Below, one piece after another: positions 26,543 through 36,373 of a stretch of 64,000 nucleotides of DNA. Source of the DNA: Methanosarcina barkeri str. Wiesmoor (GTDB lineage Archaea > Halobacteriota > Methanosarcinia > Methanosarcinales > Methanosarcinaceae); the NCBI RefSeq assembly GCF_000969985.1, contig NZ_CP009526.1, forward strand, positions 1,488,001-1,552,000. Direction: 5' to 3'. A model generated the notes under the pieces. That model saw only the letters and a program-made list of their open reading frames with translations. It did no database searches and was not told the DNA's origin. Made by a program: the position numbers and the translations under genes. Within the stretch, counting starts at the first letter, position 1. Each line of letters starts with the position of its first letter.

Positions 26543-28147
26543 ATGAAGTATATCATAGTTACCGGTGGGGTGATGAGCGGGCTTGGAAAAGGCATTACCA
26601 TCGCATCCATTGGCAGAAACCTTAAAGACAAAGGTTATAAAGTTACGGCTATCAAGATCGACCCTTACATCAATATTGATGCGGGCACCATGAGCCCCTA
26701 CCAGCATGGGGAAGTTTTTGTGCTCAAGGACGGCGGGGAAGTGGATCTGGATCTTGGGAATTACGAGCGGTTCCTTGATACTGAACTTACAAGGGACCAT
26801 AATCTTACCACAGGCAAGATCTACTTAGAAGTAATTTCCAAAGAGAGAAGAGGAGACTACCTCGGAAAAACCGTTCAGATTATTCCCCACGTCACAAATG
26901 AGATCAAAAGCAGGATCAGAAAGGTCGCTGCCAGGAGTGGGGCTGATATATGTCTTATTGAAATCGGAGGAACTGTTGGGGATATTGAAAGCATGCCTTT
27001 CCTTGAGGCTGTGCGCCAGATGCACAGGGAAGAACCTTCCGAAAATATCGCATTTATACATGTGACCCTGGCTATGGAAGACCTTCAGGGTGAGCAAAAA
27101 ACCAAGCCTTCGCAGCATTCTGTAAAGGAACTCCGTGCCCTTGGGCTCAGTCCTGAAGTAATCGTTGTAAGATCAAAGTCTCCTCTTCAGGAAAGTGCCA
27201 AAGAGAAGATTGCCCTCTTTTGTGATGTGCCCCAGGAGCTGGTTATCAGCGCTCACGACGCCGACGATATTTATGAAGTGCCTCTTGAGATAGAAGAGCA
27301 GGGATTGACCACCCAGCTCATGAAACACCTGCAACTGGAGTCAAGTGTCGAAAACGGTGCATGGAAAAAGATGGTCTCAAGGATGCACTCTACAACCAAC
27401 ACGGTTAAACTTGCAATCGTCGGAAAATATACGAATCTTGAGGACTCTTACCTCAGCATCCTTGAAGCTGTCAAGCACGGAGGAATTGATAACGGATGCA
27501 GGGTTGAAGTCAATATGGTTGAAGCCGAAATCCTGGAAGAAAATCCAGCCGAGATTGAGAAGCTAATACAGTATGATGGGATTCTTATTCCGGGCGGTTT
27601 TGGCGGTCGCGGCACAGAAGGCAAGATGATGGCGATTAAGTTCGCCAGGGAAAATGATATTCCTTTCCTTGGGATCTGCCTGGGCATGCAGCTTGCAGTC
27701 ATCGAATTTGCCAGAAATGTGGCTAAACTCAAAGGAGCAAACAGTACGGAATTTGATGAAGATTCCCCTTATCCTGTGATTGATCTCCTACCTGAGCAGA
27801 CCGGTGTTGCAGAAATGGGCGGAACCATGCGCCTTGGAGACTATGAAGCCATCCTTACAGAAGGCTCTATTGCCGCTAAAATCTATGGGACCAATTACAT
27901 TGTCGAGCGTCACCGCCACAGGTATGAGGTTAACCCGGAGTTTGTTGACAGACTTGAGTCTTATGGCATTGTCTTTTCCGGCAAAAACAAGAACAGGATG
28001 GAAATTGCCGAGATTCCTGGCAAGCGTTTCTTCTTTGGTTCCCAGTTCCATCCTGAGTTCAGATCACGGCCTGGAAGACCGTCTCCTCCATTCAATGGCC
28101 TCGTCGCAGCAATGTGCAAATACAGAAAGGAAAGAGAAGGACGATAA
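26543..28147 (+). CDS. pyrG: CTP synthase
   Basis: PyrG converts UTP to CTP using ATP and glutamine, the last step of pyrimidine nucleotide synthesis. The 534-residue protein begins [18 protein letters not shown] (synthetase P-loop) with [19 protein letters not shown] close by. The C-terminal glutaminase domain has the nucleophile Cys ~378 in GICLGMQ and the His/Glu pair in FHPEF. Length and motifs are complete. ATG 26543 is followed by a family-typical N-terminus. The last eight codons and the stop are tandemly duplicated just downstream. Confidence 0.97.
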   Translation: MKYIIVTGGVMSGLGKGITIASIGRNLKDKGYKVTAIKIDPYINIDAGTMSPYQHGEVFVLKDGGEVDLDLGNYERFLDTELTRDHNLTTGKIYLEVISKERRGDYLGKTVQIIPHVTNEIKSRIRKVAARSGADICLIEIGGTVGDIESMPFLEAVRQMHREEPSENIAFIHVTLAMEDLQGEQKTKPSQHSVKELRALGLSPEVIVVRSKSPLQESAKEKIALFCDVPQELVISAHDADDIYEVPLEIEEQGLTTQLMKHLQLESSVENGAWKKMVSRMHSTTNTVKLAIVGKYTNLEDSYLSILEAVKHGGIDNGCRVEVNMVEAEILEENPAEIEKLIQYDGILIPGGFGGRGTEGKMMAIKFARENDIPFLGICLGMQLAVIEFARNVAKLKGANSTEFDEDSPYPVIDLLPEQTGVAEMGGTMRLGDYEAILTEGSIAAKIYGTNYIVERHRHRYEVNPEFVDRLESYGIVFSGKNKNRMEIAEIPGKRFFFGSQFHPEFRSRPGRPSPPFNGLVAAMCKYRKEREGR

Positions 28148-28210
28148 ACTATAGAAAGGAAAGAGAAGGACGATAAACTATAAAAATGAAAAAGAAGGGC
28201 GATAAAGCAG
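28124..28210 (+). repeat. 29-bp tandem duplication spanning the pyrG stop codon
   Basis: Bases 28124-28152, which include the last codons and TAA of pyrG, are repeated exactly at 28153-28181. A degenerate third copy follows to 28210. Confidence 0.95.
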
Positions 28211-28454
28211 GTAAAATTTATTTTATGGGATATATCACCTTTAATTCCTTTTTTATAAATATTTTAATCGTATAAGGGAAGTTCAAACCTTTAATCTAGC
28301 TTAACACTTTGTCAAAAAGATTTATTTGGCTGGAAACTGATAAATACTTTTAAAATTGAAAAAGGTAGATTATGCGACATTTATTGAGGCATCTTACATA
28401 AATAGTGCCTGTACGGATATCGCAACTTCACTAAAACTTATGAAGGTAAACATT

Positions 28455-28589
28455 ATGGCAATGTCTAAAAAAGATCTGGAGAAGAAGAAAAGCGCTAAAA
28501 GACAAAAGCTTGAGGAGCTGGAAAAACAGGCTTCTGCAGGTAGCAAGGATGCCAAGAAGAAGCTTGCAAAGGAAAAGAGGAAAAAATAA
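28455..28589 (+). CDS. Small, highly basic protein of unknown function
   Basis: The 44-residue protein (MAMSKKDLEKKKSAKRQK, then LEELEKQASAGSKDAKKKL and AKEKRKK) is lysine-rich and should form a single amphipathic helix. GAAGGT stands 7-8 bases before ATG 28455, so the short start is better than the in-frame upstream one, which would add residues without character. It might bind nucleic acid or ribosomes, judging only by charge. No partner gene is evident. Confidence 0.5.
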   Translation: MAMSKKDLEKKKSAKRQKLEELEKQASAGSKDAKKKLAKEKRKK

Positions 28590-28640
28590 TTTCTTTAGAA
28601 GTTTTTCTTTTCTAGACAGCGTGTAAAAAGATCCGGGGAC

Positions 28641-28704
28641 TATTCACCCCGATCAACACCAATTTTTATCTATATTCACCCCGATCAACACCAATTTTTA
28701 TCTA
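28641..28704. repeat. Exact 32-bp tandem duplication
   Basis: A 32-bp unit starting TATTCACCCCGATCAACACC is present twice with no change, pointing to a recent event. The whole 28590-29486 interval has no convincing gene. Confidence 0.95.
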
Positions 28705-29071
28705 AACTGTACAAGAAGTATTGTTAAATACTTTCTTTTCTCGTCTTGAACCCCTTTCTACCCTAGAATTTTGTTGCTATTTATCTTTCTTACCCAATTT
28801 GTATCGCTTTTTCGTGACCCTTATTCTCTACAAAAAACGCGTTGTTTAAGCATATATTATAAATATGGAAATTATCAAAAACAATAAATCCCAGGTAAAA
28901 ATTAAAACTGGAAGGGAAAAACGAAGCACAATCCCTATCTGTAATTTAAGACTTAAACTTAATAAAATAAGTACAATTAAATAGGGTCAATAATTACATA
29001 AGCCCATTAAATATGCACATTGGGATCTTATTCAAGCTCAATATAGAATTCAATTATTTAATTTCATTTTC

Positions 29072-29160
29072 AAGTCAATGTTTAACCGCATTTAATAAAT
29101 CAATGTTTAACTGCAGTAATAAGTCAATGTTTAACCAAGTCAATGTTTAACCGCACTTAA
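29072..29160. repeat. Interrupted repeat of AAGTCAATGTTTAACC
   Basis: Four copies of AARTCAATGTTTAACY are separated by 0-9 bases. It precedes a REP-like element. Confidence 0.8.
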
Positions 29161-29196
29161 TTATACCTTGACATTAAGTATTTGCACTCACTTTAT

Positions 29197-29276
29197 AACC
29201 ACAGAAAGCACGGAAAGCGTGGAAGAATTGTGTTCCTATTTCCTTTATTCTATGTTTTCCTTGCTTTTCGTGGTAA
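29197..29276. repeat. REP-like inverted-repeat element, copy 2
   Basis: The left arm AACCACAGAAAGCACGGAAA matches the left arm of the element at 7869. The right arm (TTCCTTGCTTTTCGTGGT) is partly decayed. Both copies are preceded by a TTATAA sequence. An apparent 80-codon frame covering this area has no support as a gene. Confidence 0.6.
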
Positions 29277-29486
29277 CATTTCAATTCAGATTGATAAAGA
29301 AATTTTGGTCGTTGAATATAAAAAAGTAAAGCAGCAAGCACAGGTTATTGGTATGTTCTACGGACAAATTATGAATGAGAGTAAAGAGTCCAGTAATATC
29401 CAGAAAGTTAAGTTCGTTTTATGAATAAGATAAAGTTGACATAAAGAGTTGATACAACGATTGAGCTGATAATTAAAGCATTCTGG

Positions 29487-30017
29487 TTGATGCTTCCAGC
29501 ATACCTTTCCAACCCATTTGCAGCTGTTTTCGGTGGTGGGAAACCGATTGATGGGGGGAGGACGTATAAGGACGGAAGACGGATCCTTGGAGACGGAAAG
29601 ACTTATAGAGGGCTCTTTTCAGGTATATTTTGCGGGTTTATTGCAGGATGTATTGAGATCTGGCTGAGTTCCAGAGGATTTGAAATTATGGGGATTAATA
29701 TGCCTGTCTTTGGTCCTGATTACAAAAGCGCTTTAATAGTTGTGCTCGCCCTCGCCTCCGGCGCTCTGTTCGGTGATATGTTCAAGAGCTTTTTCAAGCG
29801 CAGGATGGGCCTGAAAAGAGGAGCATCCCTTCCTCTGGTAGACCAGCTTGACTTTGTGGTGGGAGCCTGGGTATTTACATACCTTGTAGCCCCTGAGTGG
29901 TTTGTGAGCAATTTCACTCATGGAATCATGCTTACCGTTATTATAATAACGCCTCTTCTCCATCTTACAACAAATATAATCGGATACCTTATAGGTGTAA
30001 AAAAAGAACCCTGGTGA
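29487..30017 (+). CDS. carS: CDP-archaeol synthase
   Basis: CarS transfers CMP from CTP to digeranylgeranylglyceryl phosphate, an integral membrane step of archaeal phospholipid synthesis. The protein has about 176 residues and five membrane segments. The conserved motifs are PAYLSNPFAAVFGGGKPIDGG near the N-terminus (in parts), ILGDGKTYRG, and GDMFKSFFKRRMGLKRGA with LPLVDQLDFVVGA. The start is doubtful. TTG 29487 and ATG 29490 fall inside the first membrane segment, while the frame is open upstream and reads IELIIKAFWLM from an ATT codon at 29460. The true start may be that rare ATT. pyrE follows 89 bases downstream. Confidence 0.88.
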   Translation: MMLPAYLSNPFAAVFGGGKPIDGGRTYKDGRRILGDGKTYRGLFSGIFCGFIAGCIEIWLSSRGFEIMGINMPVFGPDYKSALIVVLALASGALFGDMFKSFFKRRMGLKRGASLPLVDQLDFVVGAWVFTYLVAPEWFVSNFTHGIMLTVIIITPLLHLTTNIIGYLIGVKKEPW

Positions 30018-30106
30018 AATTACACCGGAAATTCATAAGAATCAGTACAGGAAGAACTTTAATAAAGCACTTATAGCGCTAATAAGGCTGCAAATACGGT
30101 GAGAGA

Positions 30107-30670
30107 ATGAGCAAAACAAATTTAGAAACAGGAAATAACATTGAGAATCAGAAACAGGAACTTATCGCAGCCCTCAAGGCTTGCGGAGCCGTACGCTACG
30201 GAAATTTCACACTTGCCTCGGGAAAGAAGAGCAAATATTATATAGACATCAAAAAAGCCAGTACTGACCCTAAAACCCTGAAACTTATCGCACGGCAGGC
30301 AGCATTCAGGATAAAACAGATGGACGTGAACATAATAGCAGGAGTGGAACTTGGAGGTGTGCCATTGGCAACCGCGGTTTCCATGGAAACCGAACTCCCC
30401 CTGCTTATAGTCCGGAAATCTGTAAAGGACTATGGTACAAGAAGCAGGTTTGTAGGCGACTTTAAACCGGAAGACAGGATTGTAATGCTCGAAGATGTCA
30501 CGACAAGTGGAGGATCGGTCAGAAACGCAATTGAGGTTGTCAGAGAAACCGGAGCAAATGTCACATATGTAATCAGTGTTGTGGACAGGGAAGAAGGAGC
30601 AATTGAAAACTTAAAAGAGGCAGGTACGGAACTTGTTCCTCTTGTGAGTGCAAGCGATCTCTTAAAATAA
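30107..30670 (+). CDS. pyrE: Orotate phosphoribosyltransferase
   Basis: PyrE joins orotate and PRPP to give OMP in pyrimidine synthesis. The 187-residue protein has the PRPP-binding motif RIVMLEDVTTSGGSV near residue 124, the loop KDYGTRSR, and the GNFTLASGKKSKYYIDIK substrate region near the N-terminus. GGTGAG precedes ATG 30107 by 3-4 bases. The N-terminal 15 residues are polar and variable. It follows carS on the same strand. pyrG is 2 kb upstream but not in the same operon. Confidence 0.96.
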   Translation: MSKTNLETGNNIENQKQELIAALKACGAVRYGNFTLASGKKSKYYIDIKKASTDPKTLKLIARQAAFRIKQMDVNIIAGVELGGVPLATAVSMETELPLLIVRKSVKDYGTRSRFVGDFKPEDRIVMLEDVTTSGGSVRNAIEVVRETGANVTYVISVVDREEGAIENLKEAGTELVPLVSASDLLK

Positions 30671-30704
30671 ATAAAGTGTGAGGCACCTCCGGTACTGAAG
30701 CTTT

Positions 30705-31100
30705 TTAGATTTTGCCTTCAAATCCATCAATTGCTGCAGGAAGGCATTCAAGAACGTTAGCAAAACCGGAGTGATGAAGGTTCAATACCACTGCAGCAAC
30801 AATTTCTTCATGGGTTGCACCCTCGTTCTTTGCCCTCATTGCATGCATCTGTACGCCCCGTAGGTTTCGATTCGCAGTCTGGATGCTATGTTGATCAACT
30901 GCTCCGGTTTTAGCATCAAGGCCTTTCAACGCTTTCTGGGTTTCGATATGATCGTTAAAACTCGCTGCTACTTCAGGACATTCTTTTTGGAAGATTTTAT
31001 ATGATCTTGACTCGCAGTTTTTATCTCCTGAACAAGGGTAATCATTTTTTACTTTATAAGAATTAGGTTTTCGTCTCAGGGAAAAGTATGAGTTCTTCAT
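30705..31100 (-). CDS. Carboxymuconolactone decarboxylase (AhpD-like) family protein without the redox cysteines
   Basis: The 131-residue protein carries the CMD fold in residues ~35-131 (FNDHIETQKALKGLDAKTGA, then HAMRAKNEGATHEEIVAAVV). In redox-active AhpD members a CxxC stands before the conserved His. Here the aligned residues are Asn and Gly in NRNLRGVQMHAM, so peroxidase or disulfide activity is unlikely. Two other cysteines occur in an N-terminal extension (CSGDKNC). The protein is probably a small oligomeric enzyme or binding protein of unknown role. It converges on pyrE. The ribosome-binding sequence GAGGG touches the ATG, so the start is uncertain. Confidence 0.7.
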   Translation of the reverse strand: MKNSYFSLRRKPNSYKVKNDYPCSGDKNCESRSYKIFQKECPEVAASFNDHIETQKALKGLDAKTGAVDQHSIQTANRNLRGVQMHAMRAKNEGATHEEIVAAVVLNLHHSGFANVLECLPAAIDGFEGKI

Positions 31101-31148
31101 CCCTCTAAGAAAACCTGGAATACCTGGTCAGAGAAAAGATTTTAGGTC

Positions 31149-31187
31149 ACTGCAAATACTGCAAATACTGCAAATACTGCAAATACT
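31149..31187. repeat. 9-bp tandem repeat (ACTGCAAAT)
   Basis: Four copies of ACTGCAAAT stand in tandem upstream of the CMD-family gene. Confidence 0.85.
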
Positions 31188-31340
31188 GATAACACTGAAA
31201 AATATGGAGCAAAAATTAAAACATGCCTTAAAAAGAAAGATTTTTAGCTAAGTTTAAAACCTGACAATGAGAAGATATTTATTAGAAGAAATAGAGAACT
31301 AGGAAGTCCTTCAGTATATTCCTAATTAAAATTATTTGGT

Positions 31341-31406
31341 AATAAATTATCAATAAACTGTCAATAAATTATCAATAAACTGTCAATAAATTATCAACAA
31401 ACTGTC
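31341..31406. repeat. 22-bp tandem repeat, 3 copies
   Basis: Three copies of a 22-bp unit starting AATAAATTATCAATAAACTG lie about 160 bp upstream of purD. The rest of 31101-31567 is gene-free. Confidence 0.85.
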
Positions 31407-31567
31407 AATAAAAGAGACAGCTGCATAAAGTAGAATTGAAAGGTTTTGAGAACTGAAAATTCATTACCTTTTCTCATCTCATATATTTCACCTTATTATC
31501 AGTACATATTGAAACCATACTTATACTTGAACATAATAGGTATTTTTTTAAAACCAGGAGAATAAAA

Positions 31568-32869
31568 ATGAAAATTTTGCTTATCGGCGGAGGCGGAAGG
31601 GAACACGCAATCGCCGAAGGAATCAAGAAAAGCAAGCATAATCCCTCTCTTTATGCGTTAATGGCGAAAAAAAATCCCGGAATTGCTGCCCTTTGTGAGG
31701 ATTTTCTCCTTGAGAAGGAAACCGAAGTTGAAAAAGTTGTTGAATACGCAAAAGCCAGAAACATCGAAATGGCTTTTGTAGGGCCTGAAGCCCCTCTTGC
31801 AGCAGGAGTTGCAGATGCCCTATGGGAAGCCGGAATTCCGGTTGTAGGGCCTAAAAAATCCTGTGCAATTATAGAGTTTGACAAAGCCTGGGCAAGAAAT
31901 TTCATGAAAAAATATGGAATCGAAGGCTGCCCTGAATATGAAGTTTTCACAGAGGAAAAACCTGCGCACGATTTTATAGAAAAACTGGGCGATGTGGCAG
32001 TCAAGCCTTCAGGTCTTACAGGAGGTAAAGGCGTAAAAGTTATGGGAGACCAGCTCCCTGACCTCAAGGCCGCCAAAGCTTACACAAGTGAGCTGCTTGA
32101 AAAAGGGTCTGTAGTTATCGAGGAACGCTTTATAGGAGAGGAATTTACACTTCAGGCCTTTGTGGATGGAAAAAGCCTTGTTTTCTTCCCTGCCGTGCAG
32201 GACCACAAGAGAGCCTATGAAGGAGATCTCGGACCCAATACTGGTGGTATGGGTTCATATACTGATGCCGGAGAAATCCTGCCTTTTATGCTCCCTGAAG
32301 ACCTTGAGAAGGCAAAGAAGATTATGCAGGATACCGTAAAGGCTCTTTCTGAGGAAACCGGGATCGGTTATCAGGGTATTCTCTATGGGCAGTTCATTCT
32401 TACAGCCAGCGGGCCCAAGGTCGTAGAATTCAATGCTCGATTCGGTGATCCTGAAGCCATGAACGTGATATCTCTTCTTGAAACAGACTTTGTGGATATC
32501 ATGTCTGCAGTGGTTAAAGGAACCCTTGGAAATTTGCCTGTAAGCTTTAGCAAGAAGGCAACTGTCTGTAAATATGCAGTTCCTGCTGGCTATCCTGAAA
32601 ATCCTGAAAAAGACAGCGAGGTAACTGTAGAAGACATAGGGGATGCGTCCATTTATTATGCCAGTGTCTACGAAAAAGAAGGAAAAGTTTACACAACCAG
32701 CTCCCGCGCAATTGCAGTTATTGGAATTGCTGAAACTATAGCTGCAGCCGAAAAAATTGCCCAGAATGCCCTTGAAAATCTCCATGGCAAGCTATTTTTC
32801 CGGAAAGACATTGGGACTGCCGCTCTTATCCAGAAGAGAATTGACCATATGAAAGAACTTAGAGGCTAA
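31568..32869 (+). CDS. purD: Phosphoribosylamine-glycine ligase (GAR synthetase)
   Basis: PurD joins glycine to phosphoribosylamine with ATP, the second step of purine synthesis; it is an ATP-grasp enzyme. The 433-residue protein begins [19 protein letters not shown]. It contains [15 protein letters not shown], the ATP-grasp region [16 protein letters not shown] and [12 protein letters not shown]. Length and motifs are complete. AGGAG stands 7 bases before ATG 31568. The last Gly codon and stop (GGCTAA) are the beginning of the 19-bp repeat array that follows. Confidence 0.96.
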   Translation: MKILLIGGGGREHAIAEGIKKSKHNPSLYALMAKKNPGIAALCEDFLLEKETEVEKVVEYAKARNIEMAFVGPEAPLAAGVADALWEAGIPVVGPKKSCAIIEFDKAWARNFMKKYGIEGCPEYEVFTEEKPAHDFIEKLGDVAVKPSGLTGGKGVKVMGDQLPDLKAAKAYTSELLEKGSVVIEERFIGEEFTLQAFVDGKSLVFFPAVQDHKRAYEGDLGPNTGGMGSYTDAGEILPFMLPEDLEKAKKIMQDTVKALSEETGIGYQGILYGQFILTASGPKVVEFNARFGDPEAMNVISLLETDFVDIMSAVVKGTLGNLPVSFSKKATVCKYAVPAGYPENPEKDSEVTVEDIGDASIYYASVYEKEGKVYTTSSRAIAVIGIAETIAAAEKIAQNALENLHGKLFFRKDIGTAALIQKRIDHMKELRG

Positions 32870-33005
32870 CTGCTGAAAATAAGGCTAACTGCCACAAATA
32901 AGACTAACTGCTGAAAATAAGGCTAATTGCTGAAAATAAGGCTAATTGCTGAAAATAAGGCTAATTGCTGAAAATAAGGCTAATTGCTGAAAATAAGGCT
33001 AACTG
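32864..33005 (+). repeat. 19-bp tandem repeat starting inside the purD stop region
   Basis: Seven full copies and one partial copy of GGCTAATTGCTGAAAATAA are present. The first copy includes the final codon and stop of purD, so the array seems to have grown from the gene's end. Confidence 0.95.
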
Positions 33006-33106
33006 CCTGAAATGTCCTGCAAAAGTACGGCGTGCAAATAAGTACTATGCAGTAGTATAAACTAAAATTCAACCAGAATGAAGTAAGTTCGGTTAAAAAA
33101 GAGAAA

Positions 33107-33180
33107 CTCAGCTTGAATGAAGTAAATTCAGCTTGAATGAAGTAAATTCAGCTTGAATGAAGCAAATTCAGCTAGAGTAA
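33107..33180. repeat. 20-bp tandem repeat upstream of argF
   Basis: Three copies of AGTAAATTCAGCTTGAATGA and a partial copy before them end 15 bases before the argF start. Confidence 0.9.
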
Positions 33181-33195
33181 GTCGGGGTTGAAGTG

Positions 33196-34104
33196 ATGAA
33201 GAAGGATGTACTTTCGATAACTGACCTGTCCAAAGAAGAGATTTATGAACTCCTCGAATCGGCCATGGACCTGAAAGAAAAACGCAAAGCTGGAGAACCT
33301 ACAGAGTACCTGAAAAACAAAAGCCTGGGGATGATTTTTGAGAAAGCTTCCACAAGAACCAGGGTTTCCTTTGAGGTTGCAATGACCGATTTCGGTGGAC
33401 ATTCCCTTTACCTGAATTCCAGAGATATTCAGATAGGTAGAGGCGAAACTATTGAGGACACTGCCAGAACTCTCTCAGGTTACCTTCACGGAATCATGGC
33501 CAGAGTTATGAGCCACGAGACCGTAGAGAAATTGGCCAAATACTCAACCATACCCGTGATTAATGCGCTTTCGGACCGGGAGCACCCCTGTCAGATCCTT
33601 GGTGACTTCATGACCATAATGGAGTACAAGGACAAATTCGAAGACCTGAAGTTCGCCTGGGTAGGAGACGGAAACAACGTCTGTAATTCAGCCCTGCTAG
33701 GCTCGGCGATTGTGGGGATGGAATTCGCAGTTGCCTGCCCGAAAGGATACGAACCTAAACCCGAGTTTCTTGAAAAGGCAAAATCCCTCGGAGGCAAGTT
33801 TACAGTCACGGATGACCCGAAGGTTGCTGTAAAAGATGCGGATATCATTTATACGGATGTCTGGGTCTCCATGGGTGATGAAGCCGAGCAGGAGAAACGC
33901 CTGAAGGAATTTGCCACGTTCCAGGTCAATACCGAACTCCTTGGAGTTGCAAAACCGGACGTAATAGTTATGCACTGCCTGCCAGCCCGTAGAGGTCTTG
34001 AGATTACGGATGAAGTTATGGACGGCCCGAATTCCGTAATTTTTGAAGAGGCTGAAAACCGCCTACATGCGCAAAAAGCTCTTATCCTGAAATTGATGAA
34101 ATGA
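33196..34104 (+). CDS. argF: Ornithine carbamoyltransferase
   Basis: The enzyme makes citrulline from ornithine and carbamoyl phosphate in arginine synthesis. The 302-residue protein shows the carbamoyl-phosphate motif STRTR (residues 52-56), EHPCQ, the ornithine loop VSMGDE and the active-site [11 protein letters not shown] 33196 is chosen, with GGGGTTG upstream; a GTG one codon earlier is possible. No other arginine genes are adjacent. A strong TATA-like sequence, CTTTATATACATTATAAATA, lies just past the 3' end (34127-34146) and could serve a downstream transcript. Confidence 0.97.
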
Positions 34105-34324
34105 ATATTTCATCAATTTCAATCTACTTTATATACATTATAAATACTCCAGGATTTTCGGTTTATGTGGTTTTAAGTCGGAGTTAAAACTTGCTTAAAC
34201 CTTGTTTTCTAAAAGGAAATAATTATAGGAGTTCAGGCGGATTTCGTCCTCCGAACGGGCTTTCAAGGAAAAAGTATAAGAACAAAGAGCACTACTATTG
34301 CTCCTGCAACATAAGCTACATCGT

Positions 34325-34409
34325 GCGAGAGTTGCCCAGCCAGGTCAAAGGCGCCAGGTTCAGAGCCTGGTTTCGTAGGAATTCGTGCGTTCGAATCGCA
34401 CCTCTCGCA
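34325..34409 (+). tRNA. tRNA-Leu (anticodon CAG)
   Basis: The acceptor arms GCGAGAG (34325-34331) and CTCTCGC (34402-34408) pair fully, with discriminator A at 34409. The anticodon arm is CCAGG-TTCAGAG-CCTGG, giving anticodon CAG. The 85-base length and long variable arm (TTTCGTAGGAATTCG) fit the class II fold of leucine tRNAs. The T arm is GTGCG-TTCGAAT-CGCAC. The 3' CCA is not encoded. Confidence 0.95.
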
Positions 34410-34607
34410 CTAAACTTTTTTATGCAGATTATTATTCTCATTTCATTAAAAACCTTTTCTCAGTTACCTTAAGAAAACCTTGCACCTTATGGAAACTTGA
34501 ATGCTAAAGATTTGTAAAATGCTCAAAGGGATTAGTGATCTGTTTTCCGCAGATATCTTCAAAAAATAACATTTTTCTTGTTATCGTTTTTGGAGAAGTA
34601 TTCGAAA

Positions 34608-35140
34608 ATATGCAGTTATTGTCTCAACTGAAGCGTCGTAAATCTGTGCTGGAAATTTTCAATGAAGGCAAAAGGTCGAAAATTGTAGGAGCTTCAAAAA
34701 CACATGTTTGAGCAACCAAGGCAGTTTTTAGAAAAAACGATAGCAGAAAAAATTATGAAAATTGAGAGAACATCTGAGGAAAGTGGGCAGGATAAAAAAT
34801 GGTAGTAATTCGTGATAACTACATAATATACACATCAGATGAAACTAATAAATACCTAAGTACTTTGAAAAAAGTAAAGTTAAAGTTCGTATTCACACTA
34901 AAACATGCATCATAGTTAAATATTATTGAAAGTTTCTTCGGTAAAATGACTAGAAACTTTTTAAGGGCAATTAGAGTGGAATCATTAGAGGAATTGAAAA
35001 GCAGGATTGATCAATATATAAATTTACTTAACGAAAAATCTGTAATATTTATGTGGAAGTATAAAGTTGAAGAAAAAGATAAGATTCCAGGTGGAATTAT
35101 GATGTAAAAATATGCAAATACCTTGGAATCGATACACTAG
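34608..35140 (+). pseudogene. IS630-family transposase relic with right end
   Basis: The segment from ~34800 to 35107 encodes the C-terminal DDE region: VVIRDNYIIYTSDETNKYL, KFVFTLKHAS, then LNIIESFFGKMTRNFLRAI and SLEELKSRIDQYINLLNEKS. A TAG replaces the usual Trp before LNIIE, and no intact N-terminus is found. Bases 34608-34710 may be its helix-turn-helix part in other frames. The right end, GGAATCGATACACTAG (35125-35140), matches the MITE ends at 5770 and 8093. No left end is recognisable. Confidence 0.75.
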
Positions 35141-35154
35141 TTCATTAACTGCCC

Positions 35155-36144
35155 TTAACTCTGATCAATCTGTTCTGCAGAATCCCATTCTTTAAATGTG
35201 TTACATATCTCTGGGGCATACTCGTTGTACAGGTAGTGTGATCCATTGAGCACTATCAGTTTGTTTTTCCCATTGTTGCCGAACTGCTCTACGTGTTTCT
35301 CTTTCCAACCTGATGTTGTTTCCACATTTTCTGAGGATATAAAAAAGAGGACAGGGACATTATCTGGGAATTTCATACCTGAGAGCTTGTTGCAATTTTC
35401 TTCCAACATTTCCATTTCGTTCATAGCGTTCTGAGATAGCAATCTGTTCAGGTACATCTTTCGCAGAAGTTCCTGTTCTTCCTCTGAACGCTGATACCCA
35501 GATGCCTCAGGTATTATACTTGAAGGATCAATTACTGAGAGAAGTCTGATTATTCCAAGCTTATTCAATGTACGAAGCGTATTTCCATAACTTAGACTTT
35601 CCTGCATGGATGCTTCCAGGTCGTCTTCATTCGCTACACTGGTGTCTATTCCGACAAAGGATTTTACTTCATTAGGATACATATTAGCATAGTATAATCC
35701 GTACAATCCTGATATGGAGTGTGCCATCAGAGTGTAATTATTATAACCCATTTCCTTAAGGGCTCTGTGCAGTTCGTATGTAATGTTCTCCACACTTCGG
35801 TCACTGTTGGTGTCATCGCTAAGCCCATATCCAAAGTATTCTGCTGTTATCACAGTGTACTTATCATCTAAGTTTGCAGCAAGTGGTCGCAGATCAAGGA
35901 CAGGGGAAGGGGAACCCCAGCCGCTTAAGAGCACAACTACCTGATCCCCGCTACCCGCTACATCTATACACATGTTCTTTCCGTCAACTTGAACTCGATG
36001 CCCATATGCGTTCTCCAGGTCTTTACTCTCCTGGTGGCATAGGAATGAATTGGTAGTAGCGCTGAGAACTATAATAATTATCAGTGCTAATGGAATACCT
36101 ATAAGTGCTTTCTTGAACAACTTTCGTGATATTTTTGCATTCAT
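35155..36144 (-). CDS. Alpha/beta hydrolase with N-terminal membrane anchor
   Basis: The 329-residue protein has an N-terminal hydrophobic segment (ALIGIPLALIIIIVLSATT), so it is probably anchored or exported. The hydrolase fold follows: VVVLLSGWGSPSP with the oxyanion hole, ITAEYFGYGLSDD, nucleophile Ser in LMAHSISGLYG and His in LNGSHYLY. The acid residue is probably in the region VLFFISSENVE. The substrate is unknown. It ends 15 bp from the right end of the transposase relic and has no partner gene. ATG 36144 follows a weak CAGGT site. Confidence 0.88.
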   Translation of the reverse strand: MNAKISRKLFKKALIGIPLALIIIIVLSATTNSFLCHQESKDLENAYGHRVQVDGKNMCIDVAGSGDQVVVLLSGWGSPSPVLDLRPLAANLDDKYTVITAEYFGYGLSDDTNSDRSVENITYELHRALKEMGYNNYTLMAHSISGLYGLYYANMYPNEVKSFVGIDTSVANEDDLEASMQESLSYGNTLRTLNKLGIIRLLSVIDPSSIIPEASGYQRSEEEQELLRKMYLNRLLSQNAMNEMEMLEENCNKLSGMKFPDNVPVLFFISSENVETTSGWKEKHVEQFGNNGKNKLIVLNGSHYLYNEYAPEICNTFKEWDSAEQIDQS

Positions 36145-36250
36145 AAGGACCTGGGTTGATATTTTAGATATATAATATTTATGTGTTATATTCAGAATAC
36201 ATCCAGGGCTTAATATGCAAACGTGTTTTTAAGAGGCCGGTGAAATTTAT

Positions 36251-36373
36251 ATGGCTAAGAAAGCAGTGGTTATTATAGATGATATTGATTTTGTATGTGT
36301 CTATGAGGGTACCGAGAGATTTTACATAGGTGAAGAGATTAAGCTCACTGACGATGTTTCCATTGCTATCTGA
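36251..36373 (+). CDS. Possible small protein of 40 residues
   Basis: ATG 36251 opens a short frame starting MAKKAVVIIDDIDFVCVYEG and ending at TGA 36373. GGTGA lies 7-8 bases before it. The sequence looks protein-like (alternating strand pattern and acidic loops), but it could be the start of a larger broken gene. No family is recognised. Confidence 0.35.
   Translation: MAKKAVVIIDDIDFVCVYEGTERFYIGEEIKLTDDVSIAI

Noticed and set aside
29182-29424. 80-residue gene upstream of carS
   Set aside because: Its first half is the second REP-like element. No ribosome-binding site or recognisable domain is present.
34890-34930. Pyrrolysine codon (TAG) in the IS630 transposase
   Set aside because: TAG replaces a conserved Trp in an already truncated transposase lacking its N-terminus. 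Simple nonsense decay explains it better.
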